From an uncultured Lachnospiraceae bacterium (lineage in GTDB: Bacteria > Bacillota > Clostridia > Lachnospirales > Lachnospiraceae): a stretch of DNA of 36,537 nt. The stretch spans positions 1 to 36,537 of the forward strand of contig CANCYO010000027.1 in NCBI GenBank assembly GCA_947382415.1. Reading direction: 5' to 3'. This document shows positions 16,436 through 24,189 of this stretch, piece after piece (within the stretch, counting starts at the first letter, position 1; every line of letters starts with the position of its first letter). The notes under the pieces are model-generated. The model had not been told where the DNA came from. It made no database searches and saw only the letters and a program-made list of their open reading frames with translations. A program made the position numbers and the translations under genes.

Positions 16436-17790
16436 TACTTCAGGCAAAATATCCTGGCCCTGTTTTCCCAGCAGTCCGCCGCCAGATACCAGATATCCCC
16501 GTAATCTGTCAGAGATATCATGCCTGTGTTGCCTCCACCACCACATCCGGGAAGCTTCATAATCGTGTCAAAGGACAGATAGACGTATTCTCCTTCGATT
16601 CCCTCGTCCTCAAGCAGCTTTCCAAACCGCTCCCCGTCAATGACAAGCCGTCCATCCCGAACCTGCACTGCCGCCTGCAGCGCATCTGAATCAAAATCCA
16701 CCATCCGGAGCTGCTCATCATAGAGCACCAATTCTTTCATTTTAGTGTAGAGCGGATAGGATGTGAGGACGATAACCGCCGCTGTCAGCACTCCCACAAC
16801 AGCAAAACGAAGGCTCTGTCTCCTGTACCGTAACAGCATATCCTCTGCCCGCCCCGTCCGCGCCATATGTTTCATACGCCTTTTCAAACTGCCAAAATCA
16901 TCCGGCTGCACAAAAGCCGGAAGGCTCCTCAATCTTACATCCCCACGCACAACGTCCAGCATGGCAAGTAATGTGCTGCCATAGCCTGCCGCGGAAACCT
17001 TACCGTACGCCATGCACCGCTCGTCGCACACAAGCTCCATCTCTTCCCGAAAAAGCCCGTCACAGCGATAGATAAGAGGATTGATCCACCAATAAATCTT
17101 TAACAATTGAAATACGGTCAGCCAGAACACATGTCCGGACCGCAAATGAATGAGTTCATGGCATAACACAAGTCTGCGCCGATCCTGATCCCAATCCTGC
17201 CATACCTGCTCCGGCATCACTACATAAGGCCGCAGCACCCCGCCTGAAAAAGGACTGATCCCATCCTCCGTGATATAGACACGCACCCGGCCCAGATACC
17301 GGCTCCACAATGGATTCCGGTCTCCCTCAGTGACGCAGGCAATTCCATCCTCCAAAACCCTCCGATCCTTTACAGGCGCTTTCCTGCCAATCACCGGAAG
17401 GCATCCCAGATATCTGCGTATGCGGAAATGTCTCCACCAGAGCCTTATGAGCAGTACGATACAAACTGCAAAATATAATTTTCCATACAAAGGTTTCACC
17501 AGAACCTGCAGCCATACTGTGACCAACACGGCACCGTGCAGGAAAAACAGTCTGCTCATTCCCATGAATGCCGCAAAAACCGGAAGTATCAACAGATAAA
17601 GATTCCTGTTTGCCCTCCCCGGAGCTTCAGGCTGTTGGAAATTTTCGTGCTCCCGTCTCTGTCTGATGCCTCCTCTTCTACATAACGGCAGGACCACAGA
17701 CATGATCACTGTTCCCACCAGCATGGTCTTGAGACACTTTATCATACTGTAGACAGCGGCAAAATCTAAAAACGCCAGACTGGTCTGCAC
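16426..17790 (-). CDS. BlaR1/MecR1-like M56 family metalloprotease
   Basis: A 454-residue membrane protein of peptidase family M56. Four hydrophobic segments occur before ~residue 340 (about 8-36, 62-98, 104-118 and 332-350), and the cytoplasmic loop holds the zinc motif HELIH (211-215) followed by RSGH and WWINPLIYRC, typical of BlaR1. In BlaR1 a signal sensed outside activates this protease, which leads to loss of the BlaI repressor. Here the extracellular tail is only ~100 residues and lacks the SXXK/KTG penicillin-binding domain, so beta-lactam sensing is unlikely; it contains PGCGGGGNTG and a short beta-rich section. Start is GTG with GGAGGG upstream. It follows the blaI-like gene by 36 bases, the usual two-gene arrangement. 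Confidence 0.88.
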   Translation of the reverse strand: MQTSLAFLDFAAVYSMIKCLKTMLVGTVIMSVVLPLCRRGGIRQRREHENFQQPEAPGRANRNLYLLILPVFAAFMGMSRLFFLHGAVLVTVWLQVLVKPLYGKLYFAVCIVLLIRLWWRHFRIRRYLGCLPVIGRKAPVKDRRVLEDGIACVTEGDRNPLWSRYLGRVRVYITEDGISPFSGGVLRPYVVMPEQVWQDWDQDRRRLVLCHELIHLRSGHVFWLTVFQLLKIYWWINPLIYRCDGLFREEMELVCDERCMAYGKVSAAGYGSTLLAMLDVVRGDVRLRSLPAFVQPDDFGSLKRRMKHMARTGRAEDMLLRYRRQSLRFAVVGVLTAAVIVLTSYPLYTKMKELVLYDEQLRMVDFDSDALQAAVQVRDGRLVIDGERFGKLLEDEGIEGEYVYLSFDTIMKLPGCGGGGNTGMISLTDYGDIWYLAADCWENRARIFCLKYLL

Positions 17791-17826
17791 AATCCCACCC
17801 TCCTCTCATCAGGAACACAGATTGCA

Positions 17827-18225
17827 TCAGTTCTTCTGTTCCTTCTCTTTCATCTCTTCTACCAGATTCTGCAATTCTTCCAACTGCTCTCCGGAAATTC
17901 TGGCTGAACGCAGGAAACTGGCAATCGCGAGAGAGGCATTACCTTCAAAAAAGTTGTTTATAAAACGCTGGCTCTTTAATTCCAGACACTCTTCCCTGCT
18001 TCTGGCTGCCCTGTAATGATAAACTCTGGCATCCCTCTCATCCACGCTATACTCCAGAACGCCTTTCGACACCAGCCGGTTGATCATGACACGGATCGTC
18101 TTGCCGCTGATGAGTACGCTGCCCTTCAGCTCTTCTATCACCTCCGCGGCAGTCATGCTCCTGCCCGCTTTCCAGATAATATCCATAACCAGCCATTCGT
18201 TTTCACTGGGTGTTACCTCTCCCAT
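17827..18225 (-). CDS. BlaI/MecI/CopY family transcriptional repressor
   Basis: A 132-residue winged-helix repressor. The N-terminal domain reads TPSENEWLVMDIIWKAGRSM then AAEVIEEL, SGKTIRVMINRLVSKGVL and DERDARVYHYRAA, matching the BlaI/CopY helix-turn-helix and wing. The C-terminal ~50 residues (LKSQRFINNFFEGNASLAIA to the end) form the dimerisation helices, with a Lys-rich coiled end. A strong GAGGAGG site precedes the ATG. It is expected to bind operators upstream of itself and be inactivated through the adjacent M56 protease. A dyad at 18255-18278 is a candidate operator. Confidence 0.92.
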   Translation of the reverse strand: MGEVTPSENEWLVMDIIWKAGRSMTAAEVIEELKGSVLISGKTIRVMINRLVSKGVLEYSVDERDARVYHYRAARSREECLELKSQRFINNFFEGNASLAIASFLRSARISGEQLEELQNLVEEMKEKEQKN

Positions 18226-18254
18226 AAATCCTCCTCTATGTATACTCTCATATT

Positions 18255-18278
18255 ATTTATCGGATTACATCCATAAAT
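18255..18278. promoter_or_regulatory. Candidate operator dyad upstream of the blaI-like gene
   Basis: The plus-strand segment is ATTTAT-CGGAT-TAC-ATCC-ATAAAT, a near-perfect inverted repeat with 10-base arms interrupted by one extra base, centred about 40 bases upstream of the ATG. BlaI-family repressors bind dyads of this size. It does not match the canonical TACA-TGTA core exactly, so specificity is inferred from position and symmetry alone. Confidence 0.45.
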
Positions 18279-18303
18279 GATTAACCCTTTATCTGCTATT
18301 TTC

Positions 18304-19371
18304 TCACAAATCTGCCTGTTTGCGAAAAGCATCCAGATTCTCCGCCCAAACAGCCAGCTTCAACCACTGCTGCAGGACGCCAAAATCCTGCTGAGCCAGA
18401 ATTTTCTCCCGTAGTTCCATGGGAACGGATTCAAGCTCTTCGAGAAAAGCCAGTACGGACTCTGCTTTTCCTTCTGCTTTTCCCTCTGCTTTTCCCTCTG
18501 CTTTTCCCTCTGCTTTTCCCTCTGCTTTTCCTTCCGCCTTACCGCGAATGATCCCCGCCTCAACACCGCGCTCATATTCCGTCTCACCGATAGCTCGTCG
18601 GGTCTCTTCCTCATTATATTCAAAAATACTCATAAGCCTCACCTCCGCCTTATTGGCCAATAGAAACTCTTTGAGAATTCCCTGACAGATACACTCGTCC
18701 ACCGCCCTGTTTACCGCTTCGTCAATGGGGAGGCATCCGGCATATTCTCTAACCTTATCCACATATTGCATATACTCTCCCAAGGCCTGACATTGTGTTT
18801 TCAAAGTCTCATTACATCCTGCATTGATATTGAGCACCTGAACCGTAAGCTCCAGTTCCGGCATTGACTCCTTCCCCGACTCAAAAGGCCAATCCTGCAG
18901 CCGCCCATTCTCTTTCTCCTGTCTGTAGAAAGCGTCTGAAAGCCGTAGAAAAAGCTGTTCCGGGCATGATGCCGTCCCATTGTAAAACACCATAAAGTGA
19001 GGTGCCGGAATCGGTATCAATCTGCCCCCGTAAAGATTGTCCGAAGCTGTAAGCCTGCTGTATTCTGCAGTTACATATTGCAGAAAACGCAGCGGCATAT
19101 TGGGATTGACTGTGGACTGGTGCTCAAAAAGATAAAGTTTTAAGTCTATCAACAGTGCCAGATCATTTTTCACCCCCATATACACTGCACTGTCCAAAGT
19201 AACAATTTCCAGATCAGCAGGATCATGATAATTATTTCCGGTAATGGCATTATACAGCTCGAGCAGCTTTACCCGATCCCGGAAAAGCATCCGAAACACC
19301 GTGTCCTTATATTGCGGATTTGTTTTCACGACCTTTGTTGTGCAACAGCACTGTCCCTGTTTTTTCTCCAT
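18304..19371 (-). CDS. Rpn family PD-(D/E)XK nuclease (putative transposase)
   Basis: A 355-residue member of the Rpn/YhgA-like recombination-promoting nuclease family. The nuclease core is in residues ~15-150: KTNPQYKDTVFRMLF at the start, NDLALLIDLKLYLFEHQST carrying the acidic and E-X-Q catalytic positions, and MPLRFLQYVTAEYSRL after it. Family members are Mg/Ca-dependent DNA endonucleases thought to stimulate RecA-independent recombination; despite the transposase label they are usually not in an IS. Residues ~276-303 are seven GKAE repeats joining the core to a short helical tail, a common feature of the family. The start has an excellent AGGAGG site. It has its own promoter and long leader. 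Confidence 0.88.
   Translation of the reverse strand: MEKKQGQCCCTTKVVKTNPQYKDTVFRMLFRDRVKLLELYNAITGNNYHDPADLEIVTLDSAVYMGVKNDLALLIDLKLYLFEHQSTVNPNMPLRFLQYVTAEYSRLTASDNLYGGRLIPIPAPHFMVFYNGTASCPEQLFLRLSDAFYRQEKENGRLQDWPFESGKESMPELELTVQVLNINAGCNETLKTQCQALGEYMQYVDKVREYAGCLPIDEAVNRAVDECICQGILKEFLLANKAEVRLMSIFEYNEEETRRAIGETEYERGVEAGIIRGKAEGKAEGKAEGKAEGKAEGKAEGKAESVLAFLEELESVPMELREKILAQQDFGVLQQWLKLAVWAENLDAFRKQADL
18461..18544 (-). repeat. Seven in-frame 12-base repeats encoding GKAE
   Basis: About seven copies of TCTGCTTTTCCC (plus strand) encode Gly-Lys-Ala-Glu units in the Rpn-like nuclease. Central copies are identical and the end copies carry single changes, which indicates recent slippage-driven expansion. 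The unit is in frame, so variation changes linker length only. Confidence 0.9.
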
Positions 19372-19551
19372 AAATACCTCCTTTTAGGGGACAAGTGAAA
19401 GCGCAGGCCGTTCCGTCCCGGCCTCCCATGACCCCCGTGCATTTTTTTGTCAGTGGGTAAAAGCACAGATCTCATTTGAAGTCAGACGGGAGAAATTCCC
19501 AAGAACATGGCGCAGCCATGGATGAATCAAAAGAATATATGCTTTAGAAAA
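19372..19551 (-). promoter_or_regulatory. Long, structured leader of the Rpn-like gene
   Basis: About 170 bases separate the predicted start of transcription from the ATG. Two clear hairpins lie in it: AGGCCG/CGGCCT arms at 19405-19410 and 19419-19424, and CATGGC/GCCATG arms within 19506-19520. No open reading frame of note and no known riboswitch pattern is recognised. Confidence 0.4.
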
Positions 19552-19580
19552 AGTATAGCAGGATAACCTTGTGTTGGCAA
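19552..19580 (-). promoter_or_regulatory. SigA promoter with extended -10 for the Rpn-like gene
   Basis: Minus-strand TTGCCA (plus 19575-19580), a 17-base spacer and TATACT (19552-19557) preceded by TG at the extended -10 position. This is one of the best promoter matches in the window and lies between the kinase stop and the Rpn-like gene. Confidence 0.7.
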
Positions 19581-19611
19581 GCAAATTTAATATTTGTTGT
19601 CCAAAAGTTTA

Positions 19612-21096
19612 TCAGGGTCTTACCGCATTCAGTTCCCTCAACACCTCCCTCATACTCCAGAGGCGCTGTCCGGGATCCTCTCTGGTACATTTTTCGATCA
19701 GGGGCGCCAGAGAAGGAGCATTGTGTCTGCCGCCAAGCATGGCCTCAAGAACTCTGCCCCAGGCATAGATATCACTGTATGTACCGCATTGGACTCTGGA
19801 TATCCCGCACGGTGTTCTGTACGCCGCTTCCGCGCCCTCCCCAGGCCCGGTTTCGCCGTCAAGCTGCTCCGGCGCAGCATATCCCCTGCTGCCGGCTTTC
19901 GTGTACTCTGCTTCGGTCAGGCTGCAGGCGCATCCCAGATCCAGAAGCTTTACTCTCCCTCTGCCATCCACCCGGATATTGCCGGGCTTCAGATCCCGAT
20001 AGACGACAGGATCTTCCCGCTCGTGCAGATACAGCAGGCCTTCCGCAAGCTGTCCCGCAATATCCGCCGCCCGTTTCCGGGGAAGCGGCCCCCGTCTCAG
20101 AATCCCGTCCAAATCCCGCCCCCGCACATATTCCATAAACAGCGCAGTGTTATTCTCCCCCTCGGCCACCCCGGCATAGCGGGCAAACAAAGGATGTTCC
20201 AGAGACTCCTGCAGCCCGGCCTCCCTCCGAAGAAGCGCCCGGGCCCGGGGGCCCTCCGCAAGTTTGCAGGCAAAAAATTGCCCGCCCAGCCTCTTTCTAA
20301 CGCGATATACACGTCCGAAGGCCCCGCTGCCCACAAGCGCGGCGTTCCGGAAGCCTTCCCGCTCCAAAAGCTCCCGAAATTCCTCATGCTGTTCCGGCCT
20401 TGTCGCCACCATAGCCGCCGCAAAGCAAGCCGCGCCCCGGCGCTGCGCCTCCCGGGCTGCCTCCGTCAGACGGCGCGCGGTCCGGTTCTCTCCGCCGCCT
20501 CCGCCCACTGCCAGACATTCCTTCAAAAGCGGTTCAGGCAGGCAGTCAAAAAACGCCTCTCCGCCCAGAAGCACTCCCACTCCGGGCTCCAGCCTCGCCC
20601 TTCTGCAGCACAGCGTCTCAGACCGCGGAGCAAGCCGCTTCATATGGACTTTTCCAAAAAGCTCATTGAACAGCCGTATGTCCACCGATCCCTGCCATGC
20701 AAAAAAGCACTCCTCCCCCATGACAAACAGAGCCGCCAGAGAGACTGCGCCGCATTGTTCCAAATCTGTACTAAGCCTCTCCGAATGCTTTGCAATATGC
20801 TCTGTAATATGTTCCGCAAAATATGCCGCAAAATCAGCCTGAACCCGATCCACGCAGCTTTCCGCGCCGCCTCTCTCACAACAGGCCAATGCCCGCTCCC
20901 GAAACCAGTCCCGCCACAGCTTCCCGGCGTCCTGCGGCGCATGCTGCAGCACACAGAAAAAGACAATGGGCAGTTTCCCCCTTTTTCGGGTTGTCTTTTC
21001 CGAGATCAAAAGGGCGCCCGGGCCGGAGGGCACAGATTCCTGCCCACATTCCGTCCGAAAGCACCCCGTCTCCAAAATCATATTTGCCATATGCAT
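19612..21096 (-). CDS. Ser/Thr protein kinase fused to a degenerate PP2C-like domain
   Basis: A 494-residue soluble protein. The C-terminal half (~250-494) is a Hanks-type kinase: Gly loop GSGAFGRV (256-263), ACK Lys278, Glu292, catalytic YRDLKPGN (Asp368; Tyr replaces the usual His), DLG (386-388) in place of DFG, and GYAAPE (405-410). The N-terminal ~235 residues follow the order of a PPM/PP2C phosphatase: a GCFRTECGQES start, a VFFCVLQHAPQDAG segment where VxDGMGG is expected, FFAWQGSVDIRLF where GDSR is expected, GVGVLLGGEAFFDCL where SDGL is expected and a final AACFAAAMV where DN is expected. All metal-binding Asp residues are replaced, so it should be catalytically dead. No transmembrane or PASTA domain. 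It starts 9 bases past rseP as last gene of the envelope operon. Confidence 0.8.
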   Translation of the reverse strand: MHMANMILETGCFRTECGQESVPSGPGALLISEKTTRKRGKLPIVFFCVLQHAPQDAGKLWRDWFRERALACCERGGAESCVDRVQADFAAYFAEHITEHIAKHSERLSTDLEQCGAVSLAALFVMGEECFFAWQGSVDIRLFNELFGKVHMKRLAPRSETLCCRRARLEPGVGVLLGGEAFFDCLPEPLLKECLAVGGGGGENRTARRLTEAAREAQRRGAACFAAAMVATRPEQHEEFRELLEREGFRNAALVGSGAFGRVYRVRKRLGGQFFACKLAEGPRARALLRREAGLQESLEHPLFARYAGVAEGENNTALFMEYVRGRDLDGILRRGPLPRKRAADIAGQLAEGLLYLHEREDPVVYRDLKPGNIRVDGRGRVKLLDLGCACSLTEAEYTKAGSRGYAAPEQLDGETGPGEGAEAAYRTPCGISRVQCGTYSDIYAWGRVLEAMLGGRHNAPSLAPLIEKCTREDPGQRLWSMREVLRELNAVRP

Positions 21097-21105
21097 TCCT
21101 CCGGC

Positions 21106-22164
21106 TCAGATACCGAACAGATTCGCCAGATCGTTAAAGAAGATCAGTACCATCAGAAGCATGAAAAACATAAATCCGATAAAATGCACCATTCCCTCCT
21201 TCTCCGGGGGAACAGGCTTGCCGCGGACAACCTCCACCAGCAAGAATACCAGCCTGCCGCCGTCCAGGGCGGGTATGGGCAGGAGATTCAAAATCCCCAG
21301 GTTCACCGTGAGCATCAGAGTAATGTTCATCATATTTACCAGCACATCCCTCCAGCCATAGGCTCTGGCCTGCTCATAGGTTTTTCCCACCACATTGGCA
21401 ATGCCCACCGGCCCCGCCACATCCTTGCGGCTGACCTGGCCCGTGACCAGCATTTTCAGACTTTTGTATGTGTTTTTTACATTATAACGCATCTCATACC
21501 ATGCGTATTTCAGGGCATCCAGCCCCTTGAGCTCCACAAAATCCGCGTTGGAGAATCCCATCAGATACCGGCCGCTCTCCTCACTGTATTTGGGGGTGAT
21601 AACCGTACTTCCCCGCTCTCCGTCCCTCTCGTAGACCAGTTCCACATCTCCGCCCCGGTACAGTGTGTTAAACAGCAAAATCTCCTCATAGAGATAGACC
21701 CTCTCACCGTTCAACGAAATGATACGGTCTCCATTCTCAAGTCCGGCCTCCATGGCCGCGCCGTCAGGTAATACCTCCGTAGCCACCGGATCCCGGATCA
21801 CGATCATATTCACCATGGCCAGCGCGATGATAAAGCCCAGAATAAAATTAAAAACCGGCCCTGCCGCCACCGTGGATATCCGCTTCCAAACATTGGCATT
21901 CGGAAAGGCTCCGGGACTCGCCTCGCCTTCCTTGATATCCAACCCGTCCTCACCCTCAAACATACAGGCGCCGCCAATGGGCAGTAATTTCAACGAATAT
22001 TTGGTACTTCCCTTTTGGAAAGACAGCAGCGTCGGACCCATGCCAATGGAAAATTCCACCACATGGATCCCCCCCGCCTTGGCCAGAAGAAAATGCCCCA
22101 GCTCATGTGAGATCACCACAATTCCAAATATAACAATAAACAAAATGATTGTCTCTATCCTCAT
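21106..22164 (-). CDS. rseP: Site-2 intramembrane metalloprotease RseP
   Basis: A 352-residue M50 protease that cleaves transmembrane segments of anti-sigma factors and remnant signal peptides (RseP/RasP). The zinc motif HELGH is at 20-24 in the first helix, followed by GGIHVVEFSIGMGP; a single PDZ domain lies around 120-210 (AAMEAGLENGDRIISLNGE); the third zinc ligand motif NLLPIPALDGG is at ~293. The C-terminus has the last two helices. Length is slightly short because it carries one PDZ domain, as usual in Firmicutes. It lies 10 bases downstream of dxr, the standard arrangement with cdsA and dxr. Confidence 0.96.
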   Translation of the reverse strand: MRIETIILFIVIFGIVVISHELGHFLLAKAGGIHVVEFSIGMGPTLLSFQKGSTKYSLKLLPIGGACMFEGEDGLDIKEGEASPGAFPNANVWKRISTVAAGPVFNFILGFIIALAMVNMIVIRDPVATEVLPDGAAMEAGLENGDRIISLNGERVYLYEEILLFNTLYRGGDVELVYERDGERGSTVITPKYSEESGRYLMGFSNADFVELKGLDALKYAWYEMRYNVKNTYKSLKMLVTGQVSRKDVAGPVGIANVVGKTYEQARAYGWRDVLVNMMNITLMLTVNLGILNLLPIPALDGGRLVFLLVEVVRGKPVPPEKEGMVHFIGFMFFMLLMVLIFFNDLANLFGI

Positions 22165-22174
22165 ATGTCAGTCC

Positions 22175-23332
22175 TCACTGATAGTTTGCCGCGATATAGT
22201 CGCAGGCCTCCTGCTCCGCGCACAGAATCTCCTCCACTCCGGGATTGTCGATGACGCAGTGTCTGCCCATGCACTCGGCGATACAGTCTGTGATTTCAAG
22301 ATACGAGAGTTTCCTTGCCAGGAACAGTCCCACCGCCTTCTCATTGGCCGCATTATATACCGTGGGCATACTGCCCCCGGCTTTGGCCGCATCATAGGCC
22401 AGCTTCAGTCCCACAAACACATCCGTGTCCGGTCTCTCAAAAGTCATCTGACCCAGCTTATAAAAATCCACCCGTTCTCCCTGCATGGGCCGCCTGTCGG
22501 GATAATACAGCGCATACTGAATGGGCAGCTTCATGTCCGGCATACCAAGTTGTGCCATGATCGCCCCGTCCTCATACTGCACCGCCGAGTGAATGATGCT
22601 CTGTGGGTGTACCACCACCTGAATACGGTCCAGGCCCACGCCGAACAGCCACTTAGCCTCCATCACTTCCAGCCCCTTGTTGACAAGCGTTGAGGAGTCG
22701 ATGGTGATCTTGCGCCCCATGGACCAGTTGGGATGCTTCAGGGCATCCTCAAGCCGCACTCCCGCCAGTTCCTCTCTGGTGCGGCCCCGAAAAGGTCCGC
22801 CCGAGGCGGTGAGCAGTATCTTCTCCACCCGGTTTGCAGGCTCGCCGTGCAGAGATTGAAAAATGGCGCTGTGTTCACTGTCCACCGGAAGGATGGACAC
22901 GCCGCAGCGCTTCGCAAGCGGCATGATGATGTGCCCCGCGCACACCAGCGTCTCCTTGTTGGCAAGAGCGATATCTTTACCGGCCTCGATGGCGGCAATG
23001 GTCGGTCTGATACCAATCATTCCCACAATCGCGGTCACCAATACCTCTACGTCCTGTAAAACTGCGATTTCCAGAAGGCCTTCCATTCCCGATACAATTC
23101 TCACCGGCAGATCCGCCACACGCACACGCAGTTCTTCCGCTGCCTCCCGGCTCCACATGCCCGCCACACATGGCTTGAATTCTCTGATCTGAGCCTCCAT
23201 GCGCTCCACATTTCCGCCTGCCGCCAGCGCAAGCACCTGCAGATCTTCATTGGCCCGCACGATCTCCAGCGTCTGGACACCGATAGACCCTGTGGAGCCC
23301 AGAATCGCAATTTTTTTTATCCCATCCAACAT
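22175..23332 (-). CDS. dxr: 1-deoxy-D-xylulose 5-phosphate reductoisomerase
   Basis: A 385-residue enzyme (Dxr/IspC) that converts 1-deoxy-D-xylulose 5-phosphate to 2-C-methyl-D-erythritol 4-phosphate with NADPH, the committed step of the MEP isoprenoid pathway. Visible features: NADPH-binding LGSTGSIGVQT (11-21), the metal ligands Asp151 and Glu153 in VDSEHSAIFQ, Glu222 in NKGLEVMEAKWLFG, and the flexible-loop region with HPNWSMGRK (200-208). The C-terminal four-helix part is intact, ending DYIAANYQ. It provides isoprenoid units for the undecaprenyl carrier made by UppS nearby. Confidence 0.97.
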   Translation of the reverse strand: MLDGIKKIAILGSTGSIGVQTLEIVRANEDLQVLALAAGGNVERMEAQIREFKPCVAGMWSREAAEELRVRVADLPVRIVSGMEGLLEIAVLQDVEVLVTAIVGMIGIRPTIAAIEAGKDIALANKETLVCAGHIIMPLAKRCGVSILPVDSEHSAIFQSLHGEPANRVEKILLTASGGPFRGRTREELAGVRLEDALKHPNWSMGRKITIDSSTLVNKGLEVMEAKWLFGVGLDRIQVVVHPQSIIHSAVQYEDGAIMAQLGMPDMKLPIQYALYYPDRRPMQGERVDFYKLGQMTFERPDTDVFVGLKLAYDAAKAGGSMPTVYNAANEKAVGLFLARKLSYLEITDCIAECMGRHCVIDNPGVEEILCAEQEACDYIAANYQ

Positions 23333-23361
23333 CTCTTATTCCTCGCAAAAGTACATAATCA

Positions 23362-24186
23362 TCACTTGAGTATCATCAAAAGCGCCAGAAAATAAACCAT
23401 GGGAGCCGTCACCGTCATGCTGTCAAAGCGATCCATGATGCCGCCGTGACCGGGGATCAGTTTCCCATAATCCTTGATATCATGATTGCGCTTGATGGCC
23501 GAGGCCGCCAGGTCTCCCACCATGCTCATCACCGCTCCCACCGCACAGACGAAGGCGATGGCCAGGGCCACATGCTGTCCGGGCAAAACCCGCTCCACCA
23601 TCAACTGTCCGTAAATTCCGCCGATGAGCGCCGTTCCCAGCACACCCCCGATGCAGCCCTCCAGCGATTTCTTAGGGCTGAGCACGGGAAAAATCTTTTT
23701 TCTGCCGATGAGCTTCCCCACCACATAGGCACAGGTATCGCACCCCCAGGAACTGATGAGGATCAGCCACACCAGATAGATTCCCTGCGGACACATACGG
23801 GTGAGATATACAAACGAAAGCATAAGCGGAGCATACACGAAGGAAAAGACGGCCGCTTCCACCTGGGCAGCGTGATATCTGGGAAATGTCACCACATACA
23901 CAAACATCTCCGCCATAAACACCGCCACGATGCACATGAGCAGCAGCACCTTATCCTCGGAAAAATAAACCGTGATATAATAGGCCGTCACTCCCAGAAA
24001 ACCAATGATCTCCAGGGCATTGGGCTTCTTTTTATCCGTGGCACAGGCCAGCGCCTTTGTCAACTCCCTGTAAGCTGCCATGGCGCACAGATATAAAATC
24101 AAAAGCAGGGGCCACTCTCCAATGCTCATGGCCAACACTGCTGTCACAAGCAGAACCGCCCCGCTGGCTAATCTGGTCCAAAACAT
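23362..24186 (-). CDS. cdsA: Phosphatidate cytidylyltransferase
   Basis: A 274-residue polytopic membrane enzyme that makes CDP-diacylglycerol from CTP and phosphatidic acid, precursor of phosphatidylglycerol and cardiolipin. The C-terminal signature is seen in SMVGDLAASAIKRNHDIKD and GKLIPGHGGIMDRFDSM (residues ~218-255), with the conserved acidic residues for metal binding. About eight hydrophobic segments precede it. It starts 3 bases after the stop of uppS, and dxr follows after 29 bases. Confidence 0.96.
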   Translation of the reverse strand: MFWTRLASGAVLLVTAVLAMSIGEWPLLLILYLCAMAAYRELTKALACATDKKKPNALEIIGFLGVTAYYITVYFSEDKVLLLMCIVAVFMAEMFVYVVTFPRYHAAQVEAAVFSFVYAPLMLSFVYLTRMCPQGIYLVWLILISSWGCDTCAYVVGKLIGRKKIFPVLSPKKSLEGCIGGVLGTALIGGIYGQLMVERVLPGQHVALAIAFVCAVGAVMSMVGDLAASAIKRNHDIKDYGKLIPGHGGIMDRFDSMTVTAPMVYFLALLMILK

Positions 24187-24189
24187 CCT

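Noticed and set aside
18461..18544. Short regular repeats that might suggest a CRISPR array
   Set aside because: Units are 12 bases without spacers and encode GKAE inside a coding frame.
18304..19371. The Rpn-like gene as part of an insertion sequence
   Set aside because: No terminal inverted repeats or target duplications are visible and the family is normally not transposon-borne in spite of its name.
19594..21771. A 725-residue plus-strand open frame opposite the kinase and rseP
   Set aside because: It lies antisense to two clear genes, has a Pro/Arg/His/Gln-rich low-grade composition, no ribosome binding site and no domain; GC-rich codon use on the other strand explains its length.
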